Notes: generated by a model from the sequence alone, not told the origin. DNA of 64,000 nucleotides from Promethearchaeota archaeon (GCA_019058245.1 JAHPZJ010000014.1:51085-115084); one strand, 5' to 3'; positions 25,777 through 34,758 are shown, counted from the first letter of the stretch. Numbers and translations are program-made.

Positions 25777-27219
25777 TTAAATGTTTTTTAGTCGAATACT
25801 TCTTAATTCTTTTAGAAAAACAGGATCTCCTTTCTTTACCTGTTTTCCATCAGACTTTATCCCTACTATAACAGCACCTTTCGTACCGAATGTATCTAAA
25901 ATTTTTGTAAATGGTGGTTCTAATGACTTCCCAATTATTTTTTTTGCTCCAATAGCACTCTGTGCCAAACCATTACAGACGATTCCTTGAGGATGATTTG
26001 GATTCTTAATGGTTCCTTGTTTTGTTTTATATTTATATAATAAGGGTGGTTCTTTATATATCTTTACCAACACTGCTGATCCCAATATTCTTAAAGTAGT
26101 AGGAGGTAAATCTAAACGACTAAGAAGCATAATATTTTTTTCTTTTCTTATTATAACTTTTTCCTTTAATAATATAATTGCCCTAAATCCCCTATCTTTA
26201 TTTGAAACAGTAGTTTGAATTTTCTTTCCATTAAGTTCATAATATGGATAAATATTTCCACTCGTAGTTACCATTCCTATAGTGATATGGATCTGAGTTC
26301 CGAATCCTGTTTTTGGTTTAAATAACTTATTATTATTCACTTCTACTTCTAAGATATTACCATAATCAAAAGCCCTAGGGTTATTTGTTGCATAGCAACC
26401 CCGGTAAACCTTTTTCAACTCTAATCCCTTTATATTTAATCCTACTCTATCACCTGCCTTAGCAATATCAACATTCTGGTGGAATATTTGAATGCTTTTA
26501 ACACGCCCAGATGTCTTCACAGGTATAATTTCTAAGTTTTGATTTACTTTCAATGTCCCATTTAAAATTGTACCTGTTAAAATGGAGCCCATTCCTTTTA
26601 TTGGAAAATGATGATCAATAGGAATTATTATACTCCCTTCAGTTTGTCTTTTTATTTGCAAAGAATTTATTGTGTTTAATATACCTGTTTTTAGATTTTC
26701 AAATCCAACCTTATTTTTCGCTGAAACAGCAAAGATTGGCACATCAGATCCAAAAATAGTAGACCCGAAAAATTCTCTGATTTTTTTTATTTCATCATCA
26801 ACATTTTTAGAGAATAAATCAATTTTATTAATCACTACAATTATTTTCTTGATATTAAGTGATTCAATTAGAATAAGATGTTCTCCAGTTTGAACCTGAG
26901 GTCCTTTATTAATATCAAGAACAACTATAGCACAATCAATAATTTCTACGGATGATGCACTAATTTTTATCAAATCCGCATGACCCGGACTATCAACTAA
27001 AGTTATAATAAATTTATCAAGTATAAAACTAGTAAAACCTAAATCAATAGTAATTCCTCGTTCTTTACTTTGAGGATGCGCATCAATACCTGCGGTGGAG
27101 ATGAATTCGCTTAGTACTTCTGCTATTGCTGTCTTTCCAGAATCGATATGTCCAAACAAACCAATGTGTATAGGGATTTTCTTTTCAATTTCCATCTTTA
27201 AGTACTTTAAAAATGACAT
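25777..27219 (-). CDS. selB: Selenocysteine-specific elongation factor SelB/EFSec
   Basis: 480 residues. The G1 motif and switch region IGLFGHIDSGKTAIAEVL then QSKERGITIDLGF are diagnostic of SelB/EEFSEC rather than EF-1A or eIF2-gamma. DSPGHADL (G3) and NKID (G4) are intact, and three beta-barrel domains follow to ~residue 470. It delivers Sec-tRNA to UGA codons with a SECIS element. With tRNA-Sec at 31439 and SepSecS at 31629 it shows that this organism inserts selenocysteine. A downstream roadblock gene shares the strand. Confidence 0.92.
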   Translation of the reverse strand: MSFLKYLKMEIEKKIPIHIGLFGHIDSGKTAIAEVLSEFISTAGIDAHPQSKERGITIDLGFTSFILDKFIITLVDSPGHADLIKISASSVEIIDCAIVVLDINKGPQVQTGEHLILIESLNIKKIIVVINKIDLFSKNVDDEIKKIREFFGSTIFGSDVPIFAVSAKNKVGFENLKTGILNTINSLQIKRQTEGSIIIPIDHHFPIKGMGSILTGTILNGTLKVNQNLEIIPVKTSGRVKSIQIFHQNVDIAKAGDRVGLNIKGLELKKVYRGCYATNNPRAFDYGNILEVEVNNNKLFKPKTGFGTQIHITIGMVTTSGNIYPYYELNGKKIQTTVSNKDRGFRAIILLKEKVIIRKEKNIMLLSRLDLPPTTLRILGSAVLVKIYKEPPLLYKYKTKQGTIKNPNHPQGIVCNGLAQSAIGAKKIIGKSLEPPFTKILDTFGTKGAVIVGIKSDGKQVKKGDPVFLKELRSIRLKNI

Positions 27220-27359
27220 AAATATATAGATTATTATTCAAATTGTTTAAAAGTTGAACAAAAAATATTAAACATGAAAAATCGGACTCAATTAATTTTA
27301 TTTATAAGTTTGATTTAAAATAACATATAATTTAGAAACTAAATTTATAAGATGATTGA

Positions 27360-28226
27360 ATGAGTCCAAAGTTTTGTCCCTATTGCGGTAATCCTGTAAA
27401 ACAGACAGATAAATTTTGCATCATATGTGGTAAGCCTATGCTAACGGATATCCCAAAATCAGAAAAAAAACCAGAAATTACAGAGACTAAAAAAGAGAAG
27501 GAAATCCAAGTCATTGAGGAGAAACAAGAAGATATACAACCAGAGGAAGAAGCTATAGAAATTGAGACAAAAGAGGAAACAAAAATAAAACCAGAAAAAT
27601 TAAAAGAAAAAAAAGAAATTAAACCTCTCCCAGATACAGTTAAAGAACAAATTGATTTATATATTGATTATAATGATGTTCAATTAAATAAAACAATATT
27701 AAGTGAAAAATTAACTGAATTATCAAAATCCACTAAGGATGCCAGATATGAATATGATCTCGATTTTAAAAAGGATGTAAACATAAAATTAGAAGCGTTA
27801 AAAACTCTAATAAGTGAATTGAAGGAAAAAGAAAAGGAAGTTAAACAAAATTTAGAAGAACCATTTATTGTTCAGAGAATTAATAGTGATATTGAAACAA
27901 AGATATTCCAACTTGAGAATTTAACAAGAGAACATAAATTAAAAAAAGTAGATAAAGAATCATTTGAAAAACTAAAAGATAAATATAAACAAGAAAAAGA
28001 GAGTCTAGAACAAGAAAGAGACGACTTAGTCTCTGGAATGAAATTATGGATTCAAGATTTAAAATTGGAAAAAGCAGAGATATCCGGAGAGAGAAAACTT
28101 ACTAAAGGGAGACTACATTCAAAAGAACTTACTGAAGTAGAATTCGCAAAAGCAGATAAAGAATTTGACCTTAGATTAAAAAAAATTGATACGAAAATTA
28201 AAACATTAGAAAAATTAACAAAATAG
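27360..28226 (+). CDS. Zinc-ribbon coiled-coil protein, unknown function
   Basis: 288 residues. Residues 1-30 form a zinc ribbon (CPYCGNPVKQTDKFCIICGK, C-x2-C-x11-C-x2-C). A Glu/Lys-rich disordered linker (~35-90) follows, then long alpha-helical coiled coils (~95-288). It starts 140 bp from the divergent selB. Structural or scaffolding roles are possible; no specific family recognised. Confidence 0.6.
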   Translation: MSPKFCPYCGNPVKQTDKFCIICGKPMLTDIPKSEKKPEITETKKEKEIQVIEEKQEDIQPEEEAIEIETKEETKIKPEKLKEKKEIKPLPDTVKEQIDLYIDYNDVQLNKTILSEKLTELSKSTKDARYEYDLDFKKDVNIKLEALKTLISELKEKEKEVKQNLEEPFIVQRINSDIETKIFQLENLTREHKLKKVDKESFEKLKDKYKQEKESLEQERDDLVSGMKLWIQDLKLEKAEISGERKLTKGRLHSKELTEVEFAKADKEFDLRLKKIDTKIKTLEKLTK

Positions 28227-28277
28227 ATAGAATAGTGAAAATATTTTTACTATGTAATATTATAGAATGCTAGAAAA

Positions 28278-28403
28278 ATGAGAAATAAAATTATCGCTAT
28301 AATTATTCTACTTATTGGATTATCACTGCTAACAATTGGAATTATTCAAGGACAAAATTTATTAATAGATATATTATATGATAAAATGGCAGCAGTCCCT
28401 TAA
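28278..28403 (+). CDS. Small single-span membrane protein (41 residues)
   Basis: ATG 28278 encodes MRNKIIAIIILLIGLSLLTI then GIIQGQNLLIDILYD..., i.e. one membrane helix with a positive N-terminus and a short outside tail. It lies 51 bp after the coiled-coil gene and ends just before a convergent gene. No homologue recognised; small membrane proteins of this kind are often missed. Confidence 0.35.
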   Translation: MRNKIIAIIILLIGLSLLTIGIIQGQNLLIDILYDKMAAVP

Positions 28404-28406
28404 TAA

Positions 28407-28703
28407 TCAATCCCATTTTCCTTTTCTAATAGCTATAGAATTATCTAAAAAACCCTTCTTCTGAAAAATCTTATCTTGTGATTTTCTATATTTATTAGAT
28501 TGATTATAATGAATTTTGCACAAATAAATTTTATGTCGTGAATTTTCTTTATATTTTAAACCTGAATTTTCAACATACGGTTTCCACGCATTTTCAGAAA
28601 GCGACCGAATTGCAACTTCACTACAACCCTTAATAGAACACAGTCTTTTTTTTTCAGATCCGCCAATGTCGCTTTTATCTTTAAGTTCCTTCGGAAGTTT
28701 CAT
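28407..28703 (-). CDS. Small zinc-binding protein, unknown function
   Basis: 98 residues from ATG 28703 (MKLPKELKDKSD). An ATG further upstream (28814) would overlap the divergent Nudix gene and encode an unlikely N-terminus. Putative ligands are CSIKGC (C-x4-C, ~20-25) and CKIHY (C-x2-H, ~62-65), flanked by basic residues, which suggests nucleic-acid contact. Starts 86 bp from the Nudix gene. Confidence 0.5.
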   Translation of the reverse strand: MKLPKELKDKSDIGGSEKKRLCSIKGCSEVAIRSLSENAWKPYVENSGLKYKENSRHKIYLCKIHYNQSNKYRKSQDKIFQKKGFLDNSIAIRKGKWD

Positions 28704-28788
28704 AGGTAAACACTTGCTAAAAACTTTTTTAGAATCAATTATTATGTATTTCAAATTATTTATCATCTTAAAATTTTTGCCAAAACTC

Positions 28789-29499
28789 ATGGATAAATTA
28801 AACTTGATTTTCAATGGAAATTTAATTAGGAAATCTGTTTATCCATTTGATTCACCTTTAAGAATCTCTATAAAAGATGATTTCTTTACCTCTTCAGCTG
28901 TTCTTTTTTCAATAATTCCCCATGAAAATAAGACATATGAATTAATACTAATCCATAGATCTGATCGAGGTACAAAACATAGAGGAGAAATGTCTTTTCC
29001 TGGAGGCAAATTTGACCCTCAATTAGATTCCTCATTGAAAGATACAGCATTAAGAGAAACAGAAGAAGAAATTGGTGTATCTCCCAAGAACATTAAAATT
29101 TTCGGATGTTTAGATGACTTTCCTACAATGACCCGATATATTATTACCCCATTTGTAGGTATTATTAATAAAGATCAAGTTTTAATTAAAGATAATAGAG
29201 AAGTTCAGAGAATCTTAAAGATTCCAATTAGTTTTTTTACTAGCAAAATACATTTTAGAGAAGAAGCTGTTGATATAGAAAGAAGAAAATTTCCTATTTT
29301 TTATTATAATTATATTGATGATTCTAGTGGTCAAAAATATACTATATGGGGAGCTACCGCTTATTTAATAACAGTATTTATTGAAAAAGTGTATGGATTT
29401 AATATGTCAGAATCAGGACTAGAACGTTTCCAACTTAAAACAATTAAGCAATTGAAAGAGTATATCAAAATTAGAAATCAAATAACAAAAAAATTTTAA
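28789..29499 (+). CDS. Nudix hydrolase, CoA-pyrophosphatase type
   Basis: 236 residues from ATG 28789 (MDKLNLIFNGN). Motifs SDRGTKHRGEMSFPGGKFD followed by ALRETEEEIG match the NudL/CoAse subgroup, in which LLTKRS-like and SFPGGK motifs precede the Nudix box (G-x5-E-x7-REUxEExGU; the middle is spread by two residues). Likely hydrolyses CoA or related nucleotide diphosphates. Divergent from the zinc-binding protein gene. Confidence 0.75.
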   Translation: MDKLNLIFNGNLIRKSVYPFDSPLRISIKDDFFTSSAVLFSIIPHENKTYELILIHRSDRGTKHRGEMSFPGGKFDPQLDSSLKDTALRETEEEIGVSPKNIKIFGCLDDFPTMTRYIITPFVGIINKDQVLIKDNREVQRILKIPISFFTSKIHFREEAVDIERRKFPIFYYNYIDDSSGQKYTIWGATAYLITVFIEKVYGFNMSESGLERFQLKTIKQLKEYIKIRNQITKKF

Positions 29500-29539
29500 C
29501 CCTTAATTATGAAATCCACAGAATTTCCAGAAAAAATAC

Positions 29540-29692
29540 CTATTTTATTTTTCTAACTTTGTATAAATAATCTGGACAATTCTTACAATCTGGAATCTTA
29601 CATAAAAAACGGATTTTAGGAAGTATACATGATGAAAAAAAGGGACATTCAATTAACTCTAAATCTGATATTAATTCAACATCACTACTCAT
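29540..29692 (-). CDS. Cysteine-rich 50-residue protein
   Basis: ATG 29692 encodes MSSDVELISDLELIECPFFS then SCILPKIRFLCKIPDCKNCPDY... Five cysteines are arranged as C-x4-C-x8-C-x4-C-x2-C, suggesting a metal or Fe-S site. The motif-like cysteine spacing argues for a genuine small gene. Function unknown. It occupies part of the otherwise empty interval 29500-29956. Confidence 0.5.
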   Translation of the reverse strand: MSSDVELISDLELIECPFFSSCILPKIRFLCKIPDCKNCPDYLYKVRKIK

Positions 29693-29956
29693 ATTATTTT
29701 CACTTTATCTCATTTTGATTTAAATAAAATACCCAATCTAAATATATAAAAAAAAAAGCAGTCTAAGTTTAGTAATTCAGTAATTAAGTTGCTTTTATTT
29801 TGAAATGGATTTCTTCTTATTTGTTATAATATTTAAAAAATAAGCTTAATAAAAAAGAATTTGAACAATTTTTTGAACTATAAAAATCATGCATAATATT
29901 CATTTAGTAACATAGACTATGTATATTAATTTTACAAGAGGAAAAGAGATACTAAT

Positions 29957-31171
29957 ATGAAATATCGAAAAATGGGCTCCCTTAATTGGGAGGTGTCAGC
30001 TCTGGGATTTGGTGCTATGCGACTCCCTATGAAAGATCGAGTAAATGTCGATGAAGAAGAGGCTATAAAAATGATTCGCTATGCTATTGATAATGGCGTA
30101 AACTATGTTGATACAGCATATCCTTATCATATGGGTCAAAGTGAAGTAATAGTGGGAAAAGCTCTCAAAAATGGATATCGTGAGAAAGTTACTCTTACTA
30201 CAAAATCACCTATATGGTTTTTGAAAACAAGAGAAGATTTTGATAAATATCTTAATGAACAGATCGATAGATTACAAACAAACCCTGATATATATTTATT
30301 CCATGGTTTAACTAAGGAACGTTTAGAGAAAATCAAAAAATTAAATCTAATTGAAAAAATGGAAGAAGCACGGAAGAAAGGATTAATTAAATATATAGGC
30401 TTTTCGTTTCATGATAGTTTTAAGGCTTTTAAAGAAATTATTGATTACTACAATTGGGATTGCTGCCAAATACAATTCAACTATCTTGATACAGAATACC
30501 AAGCAGGTCTAAAAGGAGTAGAATATGCGGGAAGTAAAAATATAGCATTAATAATTATGGAACCTATTCGAGGGGGAAAATTAGCTATTCCAATGAATAA
30601 ATTAGATTCGAAACCTGAAATAAAAGATGTTTTAGAAAAATCAAATACCAATAGGACTATGGCTGATTTGGCATTACGATTTGTATGGAACCGTCCTGAA
30701 GTCTCTGTTGTATTAAGTGGAATGAGTAATATGCAACAAGTCATAGAAAATGTCGAATCCGCAAATAACTCAGCAATTAATAGTCTATCAGCAGAAGATT
30801 TGCAAATAACTTCTGAATTAAAGAAAATGTATGAAAAATATGAGCTTGTGCCTTGTACTAGTTGTAGATACTGTGAACCTTGTCCAAATGGGGTCGCTAT
30901 TTCATGGATTTTTAGACTATTAAATGAATTATCATACTGGGGTCAAGAAAGGATCGCTAGAGTTCTATTTTTCTATAATAGATATGCGAAAACACCGGAA
31001 GAATTGGAAAAAAGGCGCTCCGCAGGAGAAGAACCAGAAGGAGTGGCAAGTTTATGTATTCAATGTGGTGAATGTCTTGATAAATGTCCTCAACAAATTG
31101 AGATCCCTGATCTTATGAAGAAAGCTGCTGCTATTTTTGAAGAAGGAAAAAAACTTTCAGAAGTTTTCTAA
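29957..31171 (+). CDS. Aldo/keto reductase with C-terminal Fe-S domain
   Basis: 404 residues. AKR barrel with LGFGAMRLP, catalytic-type DTAYPYHMGQSE (Tyr) and TTKSP (Lys), then LFHGLT (His position). The C-terminal third carries CTSCRYCEPCPNGVAI and CIQCGECLDKCPQQIEIP, [4Fe-4S] ligands typical of the ferredoxin-linked AKR subgroup in anaerobes. Substrate not known. Starts with AAGAGGAAAAGAG upstream and ends in a T-rich terminator. Confidence 0.88.
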   Translation: MKYRKMGSLNWEVSALGFGAMRLPMKDRVNVDEEEAIKMIRYAIDNGVNYVDTAYPYHMGQSEVIVGKALKNGYREKVTLTTKSPIWFLKTREDFDKYLNEQIDRLQTNPDIYLFHGLTKERLEKIKKLNLIEKMEEARKKGLIKYIGFSFHDSFKAFKEIIDYYNWDCCQIQFNYLDTEYQAGLKGVEYAGSKNIALIIMEPIRGGKLAIPMNKLDSKPEIKDVLEKSNTNRTMADLALRFVWNRPEVSVVLSGMSNMQQVIENVESANNSAINSLSAEDLQITSELKKMYEKYELVPCTSCRYCEPCPNGVAISWIFRLLNELSYWGQERIARVLFFYNRYAKTPEELEKRRSAGEEPEGVASLCIQCGECLDKCPQQIEIPDLMKKAAAIFEEGKKLSEVF

Positions 31172-31191
31172 TAATTTCCCTAGCATATATT

Positions 31192-31210
31192 ATTTTTGAC
31201 CTTTTTTTTT
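31192..31210 (+). terminator. Poly-T terminator after aldo/keto reductase
   Basis: TTTTTGACCTTTTTTTTTT about 20 bp after the stop codon; typical archaeal T tract. Composition-based. Confidence 0.45.
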
Positions 31211-31438
31211 ATATTCGAAAAGCTAAGTTGAAAATTATAATAAAAAAATCAACTTATATAGGATTACTAATGGAAATTCTATACCTCTATTTTTAAAATA
31301 ATTATACAATCTACTTATAAGATAAACGTATAATTCTAGAGAGGATTAATAAACAAATTAAATATAGAATTTTATTAAACAAGTTTACAATCTAAACCAT
31401 AAATTTCTTTTACAACCGTATACTTAATTATTTAAATT

Positions 31439-31595
31439 GGCCCTTGACGGTCGGAATTGCTTTGAGATTACATCAATCTCCAACGATAAGTGGTCTCTGA
31501 CGCTAGGCTTCAAACCTAGTTATCCTGCGGAGGGATAGGAGTTCGATTATGGTTGGAAATTTTCTGATCTTCGAAAATCTCCTCGAGGGCCGCCA
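31439..31595 (+). tRNA. tRNA-Sec (UCA) with putative D-loop and T-loop introns
   Basis: Nine-bp acceptor stem GGCCCTTGA (31439-31447) pairs with TCGAGGGCC (31583-31591, one G-U), followed by discriminator G and encoded CCA. Anticodon arm CTAGG-CTTCAAA-CCTAG (31503-31519) has anticodon TCA. Long variable arm TATCC...GGATA. The T stem is only 4 bp, GGAG/CTCC. These 9/4 features define archaeal tRNA-Sec. The D loop (31456-31495) is 40 nt and holds a GAGATT...AATCTC hairpin, implying an intron of about 32 nt. The T loop reads TTCGA[30 nt, 31547-31576]AT, implying a second intron. SepSecS starts 34 bp downstream. Confidence 0.9.
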
Positions 31596-31628
31596 ATTTT
31601 TCATTAAAAATAATATTCGGGCGTAAGT

Positions 31629-32996
31629 ATGGTCGATTTTGATAAAATTATTGACTTCTTTAATAATATGGATATTCCTAAAAATATGCTTAATAGAGGT
31701 CAACTGGTTTTAAATGAGTTTATGAATCCAATAAAAATCCTCTTTCAACAAAGATCTGTACCTCAAGAACCTTGGGCAGATGATCAAATAGAATTCCTCC
31801 TCCAGACGCTTTCAAATATGGATACAGATAAAGATAAGAATGCTGCTAGAGTAGGTGAACGAGAAGCAAGAATTGCTTCTAAACTTCATTTAAAAACGTC
31901 AGCTGGATTCTGTCATGGTGTTGGAAGAAGTGGTTTTTTAACAGCTCCTCAACCTAAAGCCCCTGGAGGTTCTATAATGTATGAACTTTCCAACTATTTA
32001 GCCAGAAATATTTTAAAAAATTTTGGTTTACCAAACATCAAGGACGCCATTGTAGTTCCATTATGTACTGGAATGTCATTATCCTTATCATTAGGGGCTC
32101 TAAAATCGGCTCAATCTAAAAAATCCTCTCATATCAAAAGAACAGTATTAGTACCCCAAATCGATCACCAATCGCTTCTGAAATCAATTAATTTACTGGG
32201 TTATAAAACAAAAATTATCGAAGGGAAAATTTTTGGAGATGCTGTGAGGATTCCAGTTGAAGATATAACAAGTAATTTAGATGAGGACTGTTTTGCGGTA
32301 ATCTCTGTAACTAGTTTTTTTCCACCCCGAGAGCACGATAATATTAAGCAAATAAGCAAATTTGCTAAAGAAAATAATCTTATTCATATCGTCATAAACG
32401 CATATGGTGTACAAAGTCCCGAATGGATGGCACTTATTAAATCTGCAATTGATGCGGGGAGAGTAGATGCAATAATTCAATCAACTGATAAAAATTTTCT
32501 TACCCCTGTTGGTGGCTCGTTAATAGCCTCACCAATCAAAGAAAATATAGTCAAAATAAGTCAAGCATATGCAGGTCGTGCTTCAGCAACTCCAGTTGTA
32601 AATTTTTTGATTTCAATGTTATCATTAGGAATTTCTGGTTATCAAAAATTAATTACAGAGCAACAGCAGAATCGAAAAATTCTTGAAAGTAAACTAAGAG
32701 AAGTAGCTGAAAATATTAACGAGAGAATACTTGATGTCTTCAATCCAGTTGCGGTAGGTATATCACTAAACACTCTAAAACAAGACCAATTATACGCACT
32801 TGGTGGAGCTTTATATAATTTGAGAGTTACAGGACCAAGAGTATATAATCCTAATGAAAAAGCATTTGGAACATGCTGTAATAATTATATTACTCCTTAT
32901 ATTGTAATGAATGCTGCAATTGGAGCAACTGAAAACGATATTCTGTCTGCTGTTGAGAGATTTAAAAAAGCATATAGACAAATTGTTAAAAAATAA
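31629..32996 (+). CDS. sepSecS: O-phosphoseryl-tRNA(Sec):selenocysteinyl-tRNA synthase
   Basis: PLP enzyme that converts phosphoseryl-tRNA-Sec to Sec-tRNA using selenophosphate. 455 residues. The motifs RVGEREARIASKLH, FCHGVGRSGFLTAPQPKAPG and the lysine region STDKNFLTPVGGS match archaeal/eukaryotic SepSecS, with the Schiff-base Lys in DKNF. Placed 34 bp after its own substrate tRNA gene, probably co-transcribed. PSTK and SPS are not in the window. Confidence 0.93.
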   Translation: MVDFDKIIDFFNNMDIPKNMLNRGQLVLNEFMNPIKILFQQRSVPQEPWADDQIEFLLQTLSNMDTDKDKNAARVGEREARIASKLHLKTSAGFCHGVGRSGFLTAPQPKAPGGSIMYELSNYLARNILKNFGLPNIKDAIVVPLCTGMSLSLSLGALKSAQSKKSSHIKRTVLVPQIDHQSLLKSINLLGYKTKIIEGKIFGDAVRIPVEDITSNLDEDCFAVISVTSFFPPREHDNIKQISKFAKENNLIHIVINAYGVQSPEWMALIKSAIDAGRVDAIIQSTDKNFLTPVGGSLIASPIKENIVKISQAYAGRASATPVVNFLISMLSLGISGYQKLITEQQQNRKILESKLREVAENINERILDVFNPVAVGISLNTLKQDQLYALGGALYNLRVTGPRVYNPNEKAFGTCCNNYITPYIVMNAAIGATENDILSAVERFKKAYRQIVKK

Positions 32997-33121
32997 AATT
33001 ACTCTCATAAATTTTAAAATTCTATTTAAACAGAAATAAAAATAAATAAAAACTAGAAGTTCTATCTATATTTTAATAAAAATTATTTAAACAATGCTAA
33101 ATTGGTAAGTGGGGAATCGCA

Positions 33122-33802
33122 ATGGAAAACAGGCTGTTAGACCAATTTAATAATGTTATTATCCCTCAATGGCCTTCTAAAAAAATAGAAGAGCCATATA
33201 ATCCTTTAAATGCTCGGGAATTGTTCGAAATAGCTTATCACTCTGTTAATTCGGTGTCTATGAGAAATATTTACATTAAACAATCACCAAATGAGAATCA
33301 AGGTGGATCTAAAGCAATTTTTTACTCTAACAGCAAAAAGTTCATAGCTATAGAAGGTTTAGAAAATAACTTAATAATTACTAAATATTTTAATGAAGGG
33401 ACTACTGGAGATAAAATTATAACAGAAATCCAACCTTTATTTATTCGAAGAAAAGAAAATTTTGCTAAAAAAGAAACGGAAATGAAAATTCAGATTTTAA
33501 AAAGCATTTTAGTGGAGAGAAAACTTGATGAATGTACAAATTTAGTATTGTTAAAAGGGATTAATCGAAGAATTTATTTTGCCATAGGTGATGCGAGAGA
33601 ATCTGCTGCGGTAGTTCCAATCTTTATGGAAGCTGAAGGAGCTAGTCTAGTTCAATTAGCTTTAAATAAATGGATGGAAACCGCTCAAAGATTAGAACAA
33701 GAACATAACTTTCCTGACAATCTTGTTACCGGAATTCTGAAAAATCTGACACAGATAAAAAAATGGCTACTTGATTTGGTCAGCTCATTTTTAGATAAAT
33801 AA
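33122..33802 (+). CDS. Conserved-looking protein of unknown function
   Basis: 226 residues, soluble, mixed alpha/beta in the first 170 residues (IAIEGLENNLIITKYFNEGT, NLVLLKGINRRIYFAIGDAR) and helical at the end. A good ribosome-binding site (AGTGGGGAA) precedes the ATG. It follows SepSecS by 125 bp on the same strand, so linkage to selenium use is possible but unproven. No family recognised. Confidence 0.55.
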   Translation: MENRLLDQFNNVIIPQWPSKKIEEPYNPLNARELFEIAYHSVNSVSMRNIYIKQSPNENQGGSKAIFYSNSKKFIAIEGLENNLIITKYFNEGTTGDKIITEIQPLFIRRKENFAKKETEMKIQILKSILVERKLDECTNLVLLKGINRRIYFAIGDARESAAVVPIFMEAEGASLVQLALNKWMETAQRLEQEHNFPDNLVTGILKNLTQIKKWLLDLVSSFLDK

Positions 33803-33957
33803 AAATACCTTATTTTTCTATCTTTCTTTCTGAATTCAAATCTCAAAATAAGACGCCAGTATATTGTGAGATATTATTAAGATATATAAAAAAAAATGTA
33901 AATGGATGTTTCACGATCTTTAAATTTCAAACTAATAAAATTAAAGATTCAATTAAA

Positions 33958-34162
33958 TGGGCCATCGGGGATTTTCATGCTCAACCTAACCAATCGAGCC
34001 AATTTGAACCCCGGATTTCCTGTATAGAAGATAATCCCTCCTAAATCTCAGGTTTTTACTTTCTCGGACATCATTTTTTTGTGCGTCCGATGGTCATTTA
34101 TAAGACCTGCGCTTGTTGACCAAGCATACAAAACCTCGTTAACCAAGCTAAGCAAATGGCCC
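33958..34162 (-). tRNA. tRNA-Ile (UAU) split by four putative introns
   Basis: Seven-bp acceptor GGGCCAT/ATGGCCC (34162-34156 and 33965-33959) plus discriminator A; no encoded CCA. D arm GCTT-AGCTTGGTTA-[25-nt intron, 34139-34115]-AAGC. Anticodon arm CAGGT-CTTATAA-[44-nt intron, 34097-34054]-ACCTG gives anticodon TAT and a 37/38-type intron with a 6-bp TCGGAC/GTCCGA hairpin. The variable region holds about 30 nt of extra sequence between 34048 and 34014 with a TAGGAG/CTTCTA hairpin. T arm CGGGG-TTCAAAT-[31-nt intron, 34001-33971]-CCCCG. Removing 130 nt leaves a perfect 75-nt cloverleaf. Exact splice points can slide by a few bases. Confidence 0.82.
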
Positions 34163-34303
34163 AAGTCAATTGAAAATGTTTAATTATTATAAACTAATTA
34201 AATCAGAAAAAAGATAAAAATTTTTATCTTTTTAATTTATAATTGAAATAATAAAAAGAGACTTTAGTTAAGTACAAAAAATTTTTGAAGTTGTTGATAT
34301 ACA

Positions 34304-34723
34304 ATGGCTGAAATGTTAACAGACCTCCTTCAGAATATTTATAAAAGAATTGCACAATTAGGACAAGCAATTCAAGAGCTTAAAAGAACTTTAGATGAGC
34401 TAAATCAAAATATTGAACAAAAAATTTCAAATTTAACAGAAAAATTAGAAGAATTTTCTAATGAGATTAAAGTTACTCAAACTAAGCATGTCGATGCTGT
34501 ATTGGAAATAGGAAAAGATACTACAAAAGAATTGAAGACTATTCAAGAAGGTTTGGGGTTAGAAGCTTTAAAAAATCTAATTAAAAAACTTGAAGATTTT
34601 GCTAAACTTTCTGAGGGTGTTCTCAATCAAGATACAGTAAATTTACTATTATCTGAAGCAATTGACTCTGTTAAAAATCTCAAAGAATCTCTCAAAGAAG
34701 AAGAACAAGAGGTAATGGAATAA
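34304..34723 (+). CDS. Coiled-coil protein, unknown function
   Basis: 139 residues, almost wholly alpha-helical heptads (IAQLGQAIQELKRTLDELNQ, ISNLTEKLEEFSNEIK). No membrane segment. It is the first of three closely spaced same-strand genes (34304, 34759, 35254); the second is similar in size and character. Could form a filament, spacer or tether with its neighbours. Confidence 0.55.
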   Translation: MAEMLTDLLQNIYKRIAQLGQAIQELKRTLDELNQNIEQKISNLTEKLEEFSNEIKVTQTKHVDAVLEIGKDTTKELKTIQEGLGLEALKNLIKKLEDFAKLSEGVLNQDTVNLLLSEAIDSVKNLKESLKEEEQEVME

Positions 34724-34758
34724 ATAAATTTAAATGTAATCAAAATAGGGTGAAAAAA

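Noticed and set aside
33958..34162. Structured RNA read first as possible SRP or RNase P RNA because of long-range GGGCCAT/ATGGCCC pairing
   Set aside because: No SRP helix 8 or RNase P conserved blocks; all stems fit a tRNA with introns.
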